This document shows, piece after piece, positions 32,967-43,709 of a DNA stretch of 64,000 bases. The stretch lies in the NCBI RefSeq assembly GCF_023278365.1, contig NZ_CP075338.1:372001-436000 (forward strand), given 5' to 3'. A program made the translations under genes and the position numbers. Numbering within the stretch: the stretch's first letter is position 1; each line of letters begins with the position of its first letter. The DNA comes from Epilithonimonas zeae. GTDB lineage: Bacteria; Bacteroidota; Bacteroidia; Flavobacteriales; Weeksellaceae. A model generated the notes under the pieces. It saw only the letters and a list, made by a program, of their open reading frames with translations. It was not told the origin of the DNA and ran no database searches.

Positions 32967-34055
32967 TTATCTTCTTCCGCCACCGCCGGATCTCATTCCA
33001 CCGCCGCCACCAGATGAACCACCAGATCTAAATCCACCGCCAGAATTGAAACCGCCGGAATTACTTCCAGATCTTGATGGGGCTGTATAACTATCATTTC
33101 TGAAACCTCCATTATTTTGAGTTCTTATATTTCCGTTGTTAGGATAACTTGGAGAAGTTCTTACGCCGCCATTGTTAGGATAAGTGTTTCGTACGTTACC
33201 ATTGTTTGGATATGTGTTTCTAGTGCCGCCGTTATTTGGAAATTGTCTGATGTTACCGTTGTTCTGGTTTCTTATATTTCCATTATTGATTCCTCTGATG
33301 CCGTTACTATTTCTAATGTTGCCATCATTTCTAATAATTCTATTATTATTAGCAGTAATCATCTGTGATGTTCTTGAAGAATTAATACCACGGAAACCAT
33401 TTGTTCTGTTGTTGGTAGAAATCATTCCACCTAGTCTACCGTTAGAACCTGATCTGATGTATGCCGGTCTGTAGTAATTTCCATAAGGATAATATCCTCC
33501 GTAGTAACCGCCCCAGCCATAGCCCCAGAATGGATCATAGAAACCTCCTCCCCAGCCCCAAGGTGAGTAGAATGAGCTTCCCCATCCCCAGCCAAAGCCC
33601 ATTCCCCAACCGAAAGAATTGAATCCCCAACCGTAGTTAGGATAGCCCCAGCCAAAACCGCCCCAGCCACCATAGCCATAGCCCATTCCCCAGCCACCAT
33701 AGCCCCAATTATTAAAGCTGGAATAGTTGGTTTCTGTTCCTGTAAAATTGCCCCAGTCAGAATCGGATGTTAGAGCGTAACGGTTATTTTGATCTTGGAT
33801 GTTTTGCTGGTTGTTATCATAGATGCTTGGATAAGTATCCTGATAGTTATAATAATCATCAACTTGATTACCATAATTGCCTGTATAAGACCCAGCAGGC
33901 AAAGAATCTTTGTTCGGGTCGTAATAAACACCATCTGTTTCTGAGTAACCTCCAGTATAAATAACACAAGAAGTCAAAAGAAAACTGCTGGAAATCAATA
34001 TCAAACATTTTGATTTGATGAAATTGAATAAGCTTTTATTGTTGAAATTTTTCAT
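32967..34055 (-). CDS. Gly/Trp/Tyr-rich lipoprotein of low complexity
   Basis: A lipoprotein signal ends at LLTSC (the start at 34055 gives MKNFNNKSLF; in-frame ATGs at 34079 and 34106 are alternatives). The middle, roughly residues 115-200, is a glycine-tryptophan-tyrosine-phenylalanine repeat (GWGMGYGYGGWGGFGWGYP). The next 100 residues repeat Asn/Arg units (YPNNGNVRNT, NNGNIRNQ), and the end is Gly/Ser/Arg-rich. Such sequences resemble adhesive or condensate-forming proteins. Its role at the outer membrane is unknown. The base composition here is noticeably GC-richer than the neighbours. Confidence 0.75.
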   Translation of the reverse strand: MKNFNNKSLFNFIKSKCLILISSSFLLTSCVIYTGGYSETDGVYYDPNKDSLPAGSYTGNYGNQVDDYYNYQDTYPSIYDNNQQNIQDQNNRYALTSDSDWGNFTGTETNYSSFNNWGYGGWGMGYGYGGWGGFGWGYPNYGWGFNSFGWGMGFGWGWGSSFYSPWGWGGGFYDPFWGYGWGGYYGGYYPYGNYYRPAYIRSGSNGRLGGMISTNNRTNGFRGINSSRTSQMITANNNRIIRNDGNIRNSNGIRGINNGNIRNQNNGNIRQFPNNGGTRNTYPNNGNVRNTYPNNGGVRTSPSYPNNGNIRTQNNGGFRNDSYTAPSRSGSNSGGFNSGGGFRSGGSSGGGGGMRSGGGGRR

Positions 34056-34203
34056 TTTATGAGATGTATTAAGTTTCATATATTTGCATTTCTTAAAAGA
34101 GACCAAAATTTATACCATTTAATATTAATAAATACGTGTAAAATTAGGCTTTTTATTTAGATTATAAATAGTTAAAAAAGTTAAAAATCATATCAAAAAA
34201 TTT

Positions 34204-35679
34204 ATGGCAAAGTTAACATCAAGAGCAGAAGATTATAGCAAATGGTATAATGAACTGGTTGTCAAAGCAGATTTAGCAGAGAATTCAGGCGTTAGAGGAT
34301 GTATGGTTATCAAGCCCTATGGTTATGCAATTTGGGAAAAAATGCGTGACGAGATGGACAGAAAATTCAAAGAAACCGGACATCAGAATGCTTACTTTCC
34401 TCTTTTTGTTCCCAAAAGCCTTTTTGAAGCTGAAGAAAAAAATGCTGAAGGTTTTGCCAAAGAATGTGCTGTGGTTACCCATTACAGATTAAAAACTGAT
34501 CCAAATAATCCTGGGAAATTAATTGTTGACCCAGACGCAAAACTGGAAGAGGAATTGATTGTTCGTCCTACTTCTGAAGCGATTATCTGGAATACTTATA
34601 AAAACTGGGTTCAGTCTTACAGAGATTTGCCGATTTTGATTAACCAATGGGCGAATGTCGTAAGATGGGAGATGAGAACCAGATTATTCCTTAGAACTGC
34701 TGAGTTCCTTTGGCAGGAAGGGCATACAGCTCACGCTACAAAAGAGGAAGCTATAGAAGAGACTGAAAAAATGCTTGAGGTTTACGCAAAATTCGCTGAA
34801 GAATTTATGGCAATTCCGGTAATAAGAGGAATCAAAACACCTTCAGAAAGATTTGCCGGAGCAGATGAAACTTATTGTATCGAAGCTATGATGCAGGATG
34901 GAAAAGCTTTGCAGGCTGGAACTTCGCATTTCTTAGGTCAGAATTTTGGGAAAGCTTTTGATGTGAAATTCACAACCAGAGAAGGAAAAATAGAACACGC
35001 TTGGGGAACTTCTTGGGGAACTTCTACAAGATTGATGGGCGCTTTGATTATGACACATTCTGATGATTTAGGTTTGGTTTTGCCTCCAACTTTGGCACCT
35101 ATTCAGGTTGTGATTGTTCCAATTTTCAAAGGAGAAGAGCAATTAGCCCAAATCAGTGATGTTGCTTTGGATATTCAGGCTAAGTTGAGAGCAAAAGGAA
35201 TTTCAGTGAAGTTTGATAATGATACGCAAAACAAACCAGGTTGGAAATTTGCTGAATATGAATTGAAAGGTGTTCCGTTGAGAATCGCAATGGGACCAAG
35301 AGATTTGGAAAACAGAACTGTTGAATTGGCTAGACGTGATAATTTGACCAAAGAATCGGTTTCGATTGATGGATTGGAAAACTATATCGAGGAATTACTA
35401 AAAACAATTCAAAATGATATTTATACCAAAGCTTTAACTTACAGAGAAGAAAATATCACGAAAGTTGATTCTTACGAAGAGTTCAAACAAGTTTTGGAAG
35501 AAAAAGGTGGTTTCATTTTAGCACATTGGGATGGAACAGAAGAGGAAGAAGAGCAAATCAAGCAAGAGACAAAAGCAACAATTAGATGTATTCCTTTGAA
35601 TAATGAGCAGGAAGATGGAGTTTCTTTAATATCTGGAAAACCTTCTAAGCAAAGAGTTGTATTTGCAAAAGCCTATTAA
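34204..35679 (+). CDS. proS: prolyl-tRNA synthetase, type 3
   Basis: Class II synthetase that charges tRNA-Pro. The 491-residue product is the short eukaryote/archaea-like form without the INS editing domain. Markers are [44 protein letters not shown] (motif 2 vicinity), [33 protein letters not shown], and [29 protein letters not shown]. The C-terminal region includes RVVFAKAY. It is a stand-alone gene with its own terminator. Confidence 0.96.
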   Translation: MAKLTSRAEDYSKWYNELVVKADLAENSGVRGCMVIKPYGYAIWEKMRDEMDRKFKETGHQNAYFPLFVPKSLFEAEEKNAEGFAKECAVVTHYRLKTDPNNPGKLIVDPDAKLEEELIVRPTSEAIIWNTYKNWVQSYRDLPILINQWANVVRWEMRTRLFLRTAEFLWQEGHTAHATKEEAIEETEKMLEVYAKFAEEFMAIPVIRGIKTPSERFAGADETYCIEAMMQDGKALQAGTSHFLGQNFGKAFDVKFTTREGKIEHAWGTSWGTSTRLMGALIMTHSDDLGLVLPPTLAPIQVVIVPIFKGEEQLAQISDVALDIQAKLRAKGISVKFDNDTQNKPGWKFAEYELKGVPLRIAMGPRDLENRTVELARRDNLTKESVSIDGLENYIEELLKTIQNDIYTKALTYREENITKVDSYEEFKQVLEEKGGFILAHWDGTEEEEEQIKQETKATIRCIPLNNEQEDGVSLISGKPSKQRVVFAKAY

Positions 35680-35702
35680 TTCTCAAAAAATATTATAATA
35701 AG

Positions 35703-35729
35703 AACCGAAGATTATTCTTCGGTTTTTTT
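35703..35729 (+). terminator. terminator of proS
   Basis: AACCGAAGA and TCTTCGGTT pair around TTAT, followed by T runs. Confidence 0.88.
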
Positions 35730-35862
35730 GTTTTTTAATTATGAATCTAATCAAAAAGTTAAATCAGAAATAGTTAAAGTTTTATTAAAATTACGAACAC
35801 CCAAAATTTGTGGATTAAAATTTGGTAACATTACATCACATCAAACATTAAAATAAACTACT

Positions 35863-37188
35863 ATGTCAATCAACTTAATCGATCTTATCAAAGGTCAGCT
35901 GGGACCGGCAACAGTTTCCCAAACAGCAACTCAACTAGGAGAAAGTGAGTCCGGTATTTCAAAAGCAATTTCTGCGTTATTGCCTGCCGTGGTAGGTGGT
36001 TTTGCTAATAGTAATGCACAGTCTGAACTTTTTTCGACTGTAAAAGAAGCGGCTTCTTCAGGTGTGCTGTCCAATTTATTAGGAAATCTGAATGGAAGCG
36101 ATTCTGCAATTTCAAAAATTCTATCTCTGATATTCGGTGACGGAGATAAGTTAGCCGCAATCACAAATTCTGTGTCCAATTATGCAGGAATCAGTAACGA
36201 TTCTACAAGCTCTCTATTAAGTCTTGTTACTGGAGCTACAGCGGGAACGCTTGGAAAATACGCATTGGATAATAATACCGATGCGTTTTCTTTTGGTAAT
36301 CTTCTTAGCGAACAAAAAAATAATCTATCAGCACTTTTACCTGCTGGATTTAGTTTTGCAAGTTTAGGTTTGGGGAATTGGTTTGGTAGTGTAGATGCTG
36401 AACCTGTAAACGTAGTTCCGGAACCAATGCAGACACCAATTGCTGATGTGAATCCTGTAACGCCAGTCACGGAAAAACCTGTAGTAACAGAAACGCCGCA
36501 AGTGGAAGTTACAAGAAGTGGAACAACGCACGATATTGTTGGGAATAACGATTCTGGAGGAAGTATCTGGAAATGGTTGTTACCATTATTATTGTTATTG
36601 CTTTTAGGATGGTTTTTCTGGAAACAATGTGATAAAAAGGCTGAGCCCGCACCAGTTGCTATGACAGATTCCACAACAGTAGTTACCGATTCTACAAATG
36701 CAGTAGGTGATACGGTTTCTACGACTAGAGAAACTTTGGTTGTGACTTTGCCAAGTGGTAAAACTTTACAAGCATATAAAGGCGGAATCGAAGATCAAAT
36801 TGTAACTTTCCTGAAGTCTGACGAATATAAAAACTCAACAGAAGCACAATTGAAAGACAAGTGGTTCAATTTTGATAATCTGAATTTCGAATTTGGAAAA
36901 GCAGTTTTGACACCAGAATCCCAAGTTCAATTGGATAACTTGAAAATGATTTTAGCCGAGTTTCCTGATGCTAAAATCAAAATTGGAGCTTACACCGATA
37001 AAAAAGGTGACGAGGCGGTGAACCTAAAATTATCTGGTGAAAGAGCAGGTGTTGTAAAATCGGCGATCAATTCTAAACAAGTTTTGGAAGCGGAAGGATA
37101 TGGTTCTAAGTTTGCCAAAGTTCCGGCAGAAGCTTCTGACAAAGAAAGAGAGTCTGACAGAAAAACAGCTGTGAGATTTACAAAGTAA
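35863..37188 (+). CDS. DUF937 and OmpA-domain membrane protein
   Basis: The N-terminal 160 residues match DUF937 (LGPATVSQTATQLGESESGI, ALLPAVVGGFAN), then a Pro/Val/Thr linker, a membrane helix (WKWLLPLLLLLLLGWFFW), and a C-terminal OmpA/MotB domain (NFEFGKAVLTPESQVQLDNLKMILAEFPD, IGAYTDKKGDEAVNLKLSGERAGVVKSAI) that binds peptidoglycan. The domain order places DUF937 in the cytoplasm and OmpA in the periplasm. The function of such fusions is unknown. A terminator follows. Confidence 0.82.
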   Translation: MSINLIDLIKGQLGPATVSQTATQLGESESGISKAISALLPAVVGGFANSNAQSELFSTVKEAASSGVLSNLLGNLNGSDSAISKILSLIFGDGDKLAAITNSVSNYAGISNDSTSSLLSLVTGATAGTLGKYALDNNTDAFSFGNLLSEQKNNLSALLPAGFSFASLGLGNWFGSVDAEPVNVVPEPMQTPIADVNPVTPVTEKPVVTETPQVEVTRSGTTHDIVGNNDSGGSIWKWLLPLLLLLLLGWFFWKQCDKKAEPAPVAMTDSTTVVTDSTNAVGDTVSTTRETLVVTLPSGKTLQAYKGGIEDQIVTFLKSDEYKNSTEAQLKDKWFNFDNLNFEFGKAVLTPESQVQLDNLKMILAEFPDAKIKIGAYTDKKGDEAVNLKLSGERAGVVKSAINSKQVLEAEGYGSKFAKVPAEASDKERESDRKTAVRFTK

Positions 37189-37207
37189 AATATAATTTCG
37201 AATTAAT

Positions 37208-37236
37208 AAAAACTGTCAAATTCTGGCAGTTTTTTT
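37208..37236 (+). terminator. terminator after the DUF937-OmpA gene
   Basis: AAAAACTGTCA pairs with TGGCAGTTTTT (one G-T pair) with a T run. Confidence 0.8.
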
Positions 37237-37245
37237 ATTGTCTTA

Positions 37246-37276
37246 TTGTAAGTTAAGAAAAGTATTATTAAATTTG
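37246..37276 (+). promoter_or_regulatory. promoter of the Nramp transporter gene
   Basis: TTG (37246-37248), a 20-base spacer, then TAAATTTG (37269-37276). The start codon lies 28 bases beyond the -10 box. Confidence 0.6.
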
Positions 37277-37293
37277 TTAGTCTAATCTAACAA
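37274..37293. promoter_or_regulatory. DtxR/MntR-like operator
   Basis: TTGTTAG and CTAACAA form perfect seven-base arms around TCTAAT. The core TTAG-N6-CTAA resembles sites bound by DtxR-family metal regulators, and it overlaps the -10 box and likely start of transcription, a repressor position. Confidence 0.6.
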
Positions 37294-37303
37294 TAGAAAT
37301 TAA

Positions 37304-38638
37304 TTGAATCAAAATAATAACAACAACGCTTGGAGAAAGGAGAGAAGTTCCAATTCACTTCAAGAGGTTTTCGCCAGCGTCAATATTCCCAAAGATGGGA
37401 GTTTTAAGAAAAAACTAATGGCTTATATGGGACCGGGATTACTGGTCGCAGTTGGTTACATGGACCCTGGGAATTGGGCTACAGATATTGCGGGAGGTGC
37501 GCAGTTTGGTTACACTTTACTTTCAGTCATTCTTATTTCTAATCTTTTTGCGATAGTTCTTCAATATTTATCTGTGAAATTAGGAGTTGTTGCGGAACGC
37601 GATTTGGCGCAGGCCTGTAAAGACCATTTTCATCCGGTAGTTAATTTTATACTGTGGATATTTTGTGAGATTGCGATTGCAGCTTGTGATTTGGCTGAAG
37701 TTATCGGTTCAGCAATTGCATTGAATTTGTTATTCGGAATTCCTTTGAGCGTTGGGGTTGTCATTACTGTGATTGATGTTTTTCTGATTTTATTCCTGCA
37801 ATCGCGAGGTTTCCGGTATATAGAAAGTATTGTTGGCGGTTTGATATTCATCATTTTTGCATCTTTCTTATATGAGATAGTTTTGAGCAAACCGGAGATT
37901 TTACCAATGTTGGAAGGATTGATTCCCAAGAAAGAGATTGTAACAAACCCATCAATGCTTTATATTGCTATCGGGATTTTGGGTGCTACTGTAATGCCAC
38001 ATAACCTTTATCTTCATAGTAGTATTGTTCAAACCAGAAACTATCCGCGTACTACTGAGGGTAAGAAAGAAGCCTTGAAATTTGCCGGACTAGATAGTAG
38101 TTTTTCTCTGATGTTGGCCTTTTTTATTAACGCTGCTATTTTAATTATTTCGGCTGCTACTTTTCACACAACGGGTAATAAAGACGTAGCAGATATCAAT
38201 GATGCTTATATGTTACTGACACCACTTCTTGGAACAACTTTGGCAAGTATATTTTTTGGGATAGCATTATTGGCTTCAGGACAAAATTCAACATTAACAG
38301 GAACACTTGCAGGACAAATCGTAATGGAAGGTTTTCTTAATATAAGACTGAAGCCTTGGGTAAGACGATTGATTACAAGATTGATTGCGATAGTTCCGGC
38401 TTTGATTATTTCTATCAAATATGGTGAGCGAGGAACGGCTGATTTATTGGTTTTCAGTCAGGTTATTTTATCGATGCAACTGAGTTTTGCTGTGGTTCCT
38501 TTGGTAATGTTTACCGGAAGTAAGGCTAAAATGGGCGAATTTGTTAATAAGCCTTGGTTGAAGATTGTAGCTTACATCATCAGTGCAATCATCATCGTTC
38601 TGAATCTTTATCTTTTGAAGGAGACTATATTTCCTTAA
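37304..38638 (+). CDS. mntH: Nramp-family divalent metal ion transporter
   Basis: An 11- to 12-helix proton-coupled transporter for Mn2+ or Fe2+. The two metal-binding motifs are intact: DPGN in helix 1 ([15 protein letters not shown]) and [16 protein letters not shown] in helix 6. The start is TTG 37304, giving an Asn/Arg-rich cytoplasmic N-terminus; an alternative would trim it. An MntR-like palindrome overlaps the promoter, so repression by high manganese or iron is inferred. A terminator follows 12 bases after the stop. Confidence 0.92.
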   Translation: MNQNNNNNAWRKERSSNSLQEVFASVNIPKDGSFKKKLMAYMGPGLLVAVGYMDPGNWATDIAGGAQFGYTLLSVILISNLFAIVLQYLSVKLGVVAERDLAQACKDHFHPVVNFILWIFCEIAIAACDLAEVIGSAIALNLLFGIPLSVGVVITVIDVFLILFLQSRGFRYIESIVGGLIFIIFASFLYEIVLSKPEILPMLEGLIPKKEIVTNPSMLYIAIGILGATVMPHNLYLHSSIVQTRNYPRTTEGKKEALKFAGLDSSFSLMLAFFINAAILIISAATFHTTGNKDVADINDAYMLLTPLLGTTLASIFFGIALLASGQNSTLTGTLAGQIVMEGFLNIRLKPWVRRLITRLIAIVPALIISIKYGERGTADLLVFSQVILSMQLSFAVVPLVMFTGSKAKMGEFVNKPWLKIVAYIISAIIIVLNLYLLKETIFP

Positions 38639-38650
38639 GTTATAAAAATA

Positions 38651-38677
38651 AAACCGAATCCTGAGATTCGGTTTTTT
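38651..38677 (+). terminator. terminator of the Nramp gene
   Basis: AAACCGAATC and GATTCGGTTT pair around CTGA and are followed by T. Confidence 0.88.
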
Positions 38678-38718
38678 GTATGTTGATTTTGGAAAATCAG
38701 TGTTGTTTTGTGCGCAGC

Positions 38719-38799
38719 GCACCCCGACCTGAGCGGAGCTCTTTTTATTTTTTTATGAAAAAATAAAAAAGCGAGAGCGGAGGGCGGATAAGGTGCCCC
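38719..38799 (+). repeat. dispersed noncoding element, copy 2
   Basis: It opens GCACCCCGACCTGAGCGGA (38719-38737) and closes GAGCGGAGGGCGGATAAGG then TGCCCC (38775-38799). The middle is a long hairpin, TTTTTATTTTTT against AAAAAATAAAAA. The ends GCACC and GGTGC pair. Compared with copy 1 (30300-30434, minus) the closing pair is changed on both sides, G-C in one and C-G in the other. It lies between two convergent genes. Confidence 0.72.
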
Positions 38800-38804
38800 A
38801 ATAA

Positions 38805-39458
38805 TTATCCTAATTTCTTAGAATCTGCCACGAATTGTGCTAACCCAGAATCTGTAAGCGGGTGCTTCAACAAGCTAAGAATCGGTGCCAATGGAGATGT
38901 AATCACATCTGCGCCAATCTTTGCACAATTGATGATGTGCATAGGACTTCTGATAGATGCTGCTAATATTTCTGTTTCGAAATAATAGTTATCGTAAATC
39001 GTTCTGATTTCCTCAATAAGATTAAGTCCATCTACAGAAATATCATCCAATCTTCCCAAGAAAGGAGAAACGTAAGTTGCGCCAGCTTTTGCAGCCAATA
39101 ATGCCTGACCTGCTGAGAAAATTAATGTGCAATTGGTTTTGATGCCTTTATCAGAAAAATATTTAAGAGCTTTTACGCCGTCTTTAATCATTGGGATTTT
39201 CACTACGATTCTCTCGTGAAGTGCCGCCAACTCATCTCCTTCCTTAATCATTTCTTCGTAAGTTGTCGAAAGAACTTCTGCAGAAACGTCGCCATCTGCA
39301 ATGTTGCAAATATCGATATAATGCTGGTTGATTGCTTCTTTTCCGGAGATTCCTTCTTTTGCCATTAGCGAAGGATTGGTAGTAACGCCATCCAGAATCC
39401 CCAAATCTTGTGCTTCTCTGATTTGGTCTAAATTGGCTGTATCAATAAAAAATTTCAT
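38805..39458 (-). CDS. fsa: transaldolase / fructose-6-phosphate aldolase-type
   Basis: The 217-residue barrel is of the short (FSA/TalC) subfamily: [32 protein letters not shown], catalytic Lys in [43 protein letters not shown], and [23 protein letters not shown]. It moves three-carbon units in the pentose phosphate pathway, either as transaldolase or fructose 6-phosphate aldolase; sequence alone does not settle which. It is a single minus-strand gene whose 3' end lies six bases from the noncoding element. Confidence 0.9.
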   Translation of the reverse strand: MKFFIDTANLDQIREAQDLGILDGVTTNPSLMAKEGISGKEAINQHYIDICNIADGDVSAEVLSTTYEEMIKEGDELAALHERIVVKIPMIKDGVKALKYFSDKGIKTNCTLIFSAGQALLAAKAGATYVSPFLGRLDDISVDGLNLIEEIRTIYDNYYFETEILAASIRSPMHIINCAKIGADVITSPLAPILSLLKHPLTDSGLAQFVADSKKLG

Positions 39459-39517
39459 ATATAGGTTTTTATAAAATTGTTTTGTAAATATAGGTATTTA
39501 AATAGCATTGTGGAAAT

Positions 39518-39543
39518 AAAAAAGAAGCCAAAAGGCTTCTTTT
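39518..39543 (-). terminator. terminator of gyrA-TPR operon
   Basis: AAAAGAAGCC and GGCTTCTTTT pair around AAAA. On the minus strand the stem follows the TPR gene stop by three bases and is followed by a T run. Confidence 0.8.
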
Positions 39544-39546
39544 AAG

Positions 39547-40923
39547 TTATTTCATTCCAGCTTCTTTTGCTTTGAACTCGTTGTACTTTGCAGTGTTTTG
39601 AGTGGTCATATACATTCCTTTTAGGAGTGTTACAACTTCTTTGTTATTAGGCTCATTAGCATAAAGTTTTTCAGCATAAGGTAAAGCTTTTTGGAATCTT
39701 GCTCTTCTTTGCTCCAGAACTTTATTAGCTTCATCTATTTTCCCGGCTTTTTTCAAATCTCTGTATTGATTGATTGCGGCCTCATCTTCTCCTAAAATTG
39801 CAAAAACTAAGTTGTTAAGTGCATTAGGGAATTTAGAATCAATCTCTACTAATTTTTTGAAAGTAGCTTCAGCTTCAGCTTGTTTTGCCGGATCTTTACT
39901 TAGCATAACACCAAGGTTATAAAGACTTTCTTTATCGTTTGGATTAGCAGTAATTTTTGCTTTCAGGTTATTCACAAACTCATCTGTTTTTCCTGATTTG
40001 AAGTAAGAATTGCTTTGAACCTGACCTAAAGATTGATTTTTAGGGAATTTCTTTAAACCTTCCTCTGCAACTTTTCCAGCTTCCTCATATTTCTGCTGAT
40101 CGAAAAGTAATGAAGCAGTTACTTCATAAAGTTCTTCTTGCTTGCTTGGTGTTTTCTCAATTTTGAAATCTGTATAACCAGCATTTGCTTTTTTATAAAG
40201 GTCAAAAGCTGCTTTGTCTAAAGTTTCTACTTGTCCAGATTTGGTATTTTTTGCTGTATAAACAGTTTCTTCTCCCGTATAATTGGATTTAATTAAAGAT
40301 TGAAGAATATCTGTTGATTGTGCCTTTTTATCAGGAGTTTGAGCATAAGCTACACCAGCATAATATAGGAAATTTTTATTATCCTGACCTGCCGCTTTGA
40401 ACAGGTAATAAGTCTCAGCGAACTTTGCACCAGCAACATCAAACTTTTTGTTGTTATAGTTGGTTGTTGCTTCTTCATTTGCTTTTCTTAAAAGCGGATC
40501 AATTGCTCCTCTTAATTTTTCCGTCAAAGAAGGCGAATATTTTTCCTCTTTCAAAGAAAGACCACTTCCAGACTTATCAGCAGCTTCTTTTCCAACAAAA
40601 TACACTTTATTCTTTTCTGCATCTTTTCCAGAATAAATTGTTTCATTACCTAAAGTTGCAATTTTAGCAAGATATTCTGCGCCTTCAATATTTTTTCCAG
40701 CTTTCAAAAGAGACAATCCTTTTGCGTAGTAATATTGCTCAAGAACAGAAGGTTCCAACAAATAAGTTTTGTCACCAAAAATACCTTCCGCCTTTGAAAT
40801 TTCAGTATTTGCAGTTGTAAGATCTCCTGAATCAACTGCTTTTACAGCATTAGCGATTTCTTTTTTCTGAGCATTCATCAATGCTACAGATAGAACTGCT
40901 AGACTTAAAATTAATCTTTTCAT
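39547..40923 (-). CDS. periplasmic TPR protein
   Basis: The signal peptide (MKRLILSLAVLSVALMNAQ) is followed by at least six tetratricopeptide units, for example KFDVAGAKFAETYYLFKAAG, QKYEEAGKVAEEGLKKFPKN, and KESLYNLGVMLSKDPAKQAEAEATFKKLVEIDSKFPN. TPR proteins act as scaffolds for other proteins. It begins 17 bases after the stop of gyrA and shares its terminator. The linkage is seen in other flavobacteria, but it is not clear why a periplasmic scaffold is transcribed with gyrase. Confidence 0.82.
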   Translation of the reverse strand: MKRLILSLAVLSVALMNAQKKEIANAVKAVDSGDLTTANTEISKAEGIFGDKTYLLEPSVLEQYYYAKGLSLLKAGKNIEGAEYLAKIATLGNETIYSGKDAEKNKVYFVGKEAADKSGSGLSLKEEKYSPSLTEKLRGAIDPLLRKANEEATTNYNNKKFDVAGAKFAETYYLFKAAGQDNKNFLYYAGVAYAQTPDKKAQSTDILQSLIKSNYTGEETVYTAKNTKSGQVETLDKAAFDLYKKANAGYTDFKIEKTPSKQEELYEVTASLLFDQQKYEEAGKVAEEGLKKFPKNQSLGQVQSNSYFKSGKTDEFVNNLKAKITANPNDKESLYNLGVMLSKDPAKQAEAEATFKKLVEIDSKFPNALNNLVFAILGEDEAAINQYRDLKKAGKIDEANKVLEQRRARFQKALPYAEKLYANEPNNKEVVTLLKGMYMTTQNTAKYNEFKAKEAGMK

Positions 40924-40940
40924 ATTAAACTTTTAATTTT

Positions 40941-43562
40941 TTATTCGTTATCTTCTGATTCCTCAGTGTTTTCTGGCGCTTCGTCAGTCGTATTGTTTAC
41001 TTCTTCTGATTCACCGATATTTAATTGGCTGTCTCCAGTTTGCTCTTCTGCTGTGAATTCTGGATTATTGCTGTCGTTCTCGACTCCTTCTTCGTTTTCT
41101 TCCTCTACATCTCTGTCCATTTCTACTTTAGCAATAGCTGCAATTTCGTCTTTAGTTTTTAGGTTAATAACTTTCACACCTTGTGTATTTCTACCCATCA
41201 CACGCATCTCGTTCATATTCATTCGTATGGCGACACCGGATTTGTTGATAATCATCAATCCATCTTCATCTGTTACACTTTGGATGGCGATTAGATTACC
41301 TGTTTTTTCGGTAATGTTAAGTGTGATAACACCTTTTCCACCACGGTTGGTGATACGGTAATCTTCTACAGCCGTTCTCTTTCCGTAACCTCTTTCAGAA
41401 ACCACCAAAACAGTATCATTTTCCAAATCGTTAACAACAATCATTCCGATAACTTCGTCATTATCTTCAAGGGAAATTCCTCGCACACCAATAGATCCTC
41501 TGCCGACAGCTCTTGCTTTTTCTTCTGGGAAACGGATACATTTTCCGTTTTTGGTAGCGATCATAATCTGAGAATTTCCGTCCGTTAATTTTGCTCCCAA
41601 TAATTGGTCATTATCACGGATTTCAATAGCATTTACACCATTGGTTCTTGGTCTGGAGTAAGCTTCCAAAGATGTTTTCTTGATGGTTCCGTTTTTGGTA
41701 ATCATCACAACATTCATTTGGTTGATGTATTCCTGGTTTTTAAGATCTTTGGTTCTGATGTAAGCTTTAATCTTATCATCAGGTTCGATGTTGATCAAAT
41801 TCTGAACAGCTCTACCTTTTGCAGTTTTAGATCCTTCCGGAACTTCGAAAACTCTTAGCCAGAAACATTTTCCTTTTTCTGTGAAGAATAGTAGATATTC
41901 GTGGTTAGTTGCTGTTACTATGTATTCTAAGAAATCTTCATCTCTTGTCGTTGCCGCTCTATTTCCAACGCCACCTCTGGATTGTACTTTATATTCAGAA
42001 AGAAGTGTTCTTTTGATATATCCTGCGTGAGAAATAGTCAAAACAACTTTTTCATCTGGGATAATATCTTCGATAGACATTTCTCCTCCAGAATAATCAA
42101 TTTCTGAACGTCTCGCGTCACCGTATTTTTCTTTGATTTCAAGAAGTTCATCTTTGATGATTTGGTAACGTCTTGGCTCATTAGATAGAATATCTTCCAA
42201 ATCTTTAATCAAAGCCATTATCTCTTCGTACTCAGCACGGATTTTATCCAATTCCATACCGGTAAGACGAGCTAAACGAAGATCTAGAATAGCTTGAGCT
42301 TGGATTTCAGAAAGTTCAAATTCAGAAATCAAACCTTCTTTGGCAGCAGCTGGATTCTCACTATGACGAATGATTGCAATCGCTCTATCCAAAGAATCCT
42401 GAGTTCCGATAACCTTCATAAAGCCTTCAAGAATATGAGCTCTTTCTTTGGCTTTTTTAAGTTCATATTCAGTTCTTCTAACGATTACTTCGTGACGGTG
42501 ATCCACAAAATGAAGAATCAAATCTTTAACATTCAACTGTAAAGGTCTTCCTTTAACTAAAGCAATGTTATTAACTGAAAATGAAGTTTGTAGAGAAGTG
42601 TATTTGTATAAAAGGTTTAATACAACATTTGGAATGGCGTCATTCTTTAATTCATAAACAACTCTAAGTCCGGTTCTGTCAGATTCGTCACGGATTTCGT
42701 AAATTCCAGGAAGTTTATCGTCCTTAACCAACTCAGCAGTTCTGGCGATCATTTCTGCTTTATTTACTTGGTAAGGAACTTCAGTTACGATAATAGCATT
42801 TCTGTTTCCGATTTCTTCGAAATTAACTTTTGCTCTTAGAACAATACGTCCTCTTCCCGTGTGGAAAGCATCACGAACTCCATCATAACCATATATAATC
42901 CCACCAGTCGGGAAATCAGGAGCGATGATATGTTTCATCAACTCATCAATGGTAATTTCTTTATTATCGATATATGCACAAATGGCATCAATACTTTCAG
43001 ATAAATTGTGTGGCGCCATATTCGTCGCCATACCAACTGCAATACCAGAAGTTCCGTTGACCAAAAGGTTTGGAACTTTTGTAGGAAGAACAGTAGGTTC
43101 TTGCAAAGAGTCGTCAAAGTTATTCTGAAAATCAACAGTATCTTTATCAAGGTCGGCAAGAATTTCATCAGAGATTTTCTTAAGTCTTGCTTCCGTATAA
43201 CGCATTGCTGCAGGCGGATCTCCATCCATAGAACCGAAGTTACCCTGCCCGTCAACCTGCTCATAACGCAAACTCCAAGGTTGTGCCATTCTTACCATTG
43301 CATCGTAAACCGAGCTGTCTCCGTGTGGGTGATATTTACCCAAAACGTCTCCAACAATTCTGGCAGATTTCAAATGTTTTCTGTTGGAAAATACATTCAG
43401 ACCATACATACCGTAAAGAACACGTCTGTGTACGGGTTTCAAACCATCTCTTACATCTGGCAAAGCTCTTGATACAATTACTGACATCGAGTAATCGATG
43501 TAAGAGGTTTTCATCTCGTCAACAATGTTGATCGGTATTAACCTTTCTCCTTCCTTATGCAT
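40941..43562 (-). CDS. gyrA: DNA gyrase subunit A
   Basis: The protein cuts and rejoins DNA to introduce negative supercoils. The catalytic tyrosine is Tyr122 in AMRYTEARL. In the quinolone region ([21 protein letters not shown]) Ser83 and Asp87 are both present, so there is no classical resistance change. The six-bladed C-terminal DNA-wrapping domain is complete, with SRGGVG where the GyrA-box usually reads RGGKG, and a second box-like NRGGKG. A long acidic tail (about 50 residues) ends the protein. Length 873. The TPR gene follows 17 bases later. Confidence 0.97.
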   Translation of the reverse strand: MHKEGERLIPINIVDEMKTSYIDYSMSVIVSRALPDVRDGLKPVHRRVLYGMYGLNVFSNRKHLKSARIVGDVLGKYHPHGDSSVYDAMVRMAQPWSLRYEQVDGQGNFGSMDGDPPAAMRYTEARLKKISDEILADLDKDTVDFQNNFDDSLQEPTVLPTKVPNLLVNGTSGIAVGMATNMAPHNLSESIDAICAYIDNKEITIDELMKHIIAPDFPTGGIIYGYDGVRDAFHTGRGRIVLRAKVNFEEIGNRNAIIVTEVPYQVNKAEMIARTAELVKDDKLPGIYEIRDESDRTGLRVVYELKNDAIPNVVLNLLYKYTSLQTSFSVNNIALVKGRPLQLNVKDLILHFVDHRHEVIVRRTEYELKKAKERAHILEGFMKVIGTQDSLDRAIAIIRHSENPAAAKEGLISEFELSEIQAQAILDLRLARLTGMELDKIRAEYEEIMALIKDLEDILSNEPRRYQIIKDELLEIKEKYGDARRSEIDYSGGEMSIEDIIPDEKVVLTISHAGYIKRTLLSEYKVQSRGGVGNRAATTRDEDFLEYIVTATNHEYLLFFTEKGKCFWLRVFEVPEGSKTAKGRAVQNLINIEPDDKIKAYIRTKDLKNQEYINQMNVVMITKNGTIKKTSLEAYSRPRTNGVNAIEIRDNDQLLGAKLTDGNSQIMIATKNGKCIRFPEEKARAVGRGSIGVRGISLEDNDEVIGMIVVNDLENDTVLVVSERGYGKRTAVEDYRITNRGGKGVITLNITEKTGNLIAIQSVTDEDGLMIINKSGVAIRMNMNEMRVMGRNTQGVKVINLKTKDEIAAIAKVEMDRDVEEENEEGVENDSNNPEFTAEEQTGDSQLNIGESEEVNNTTDEAPENTEESEDNE

Positions 43563-43709
43563 AAATATTTTTAATTTATTGTAAATCAGAAATTTATTTT
43601 AGTTTCTGACCTGTTGAGTTTTTCTGTTTTTTATAACGGGCTAATTTACAAAAAAAAACCGATTTTTGCATTCTGAATTTATCAACATTAATCATAAAAA
43701 TATAAAAAT

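Noticed and set aside
33117-33967. Several frames on the other strand or frame of the low-complexity lipoprotein
   Set aside because: They arise from the repetitive codons of that gene.
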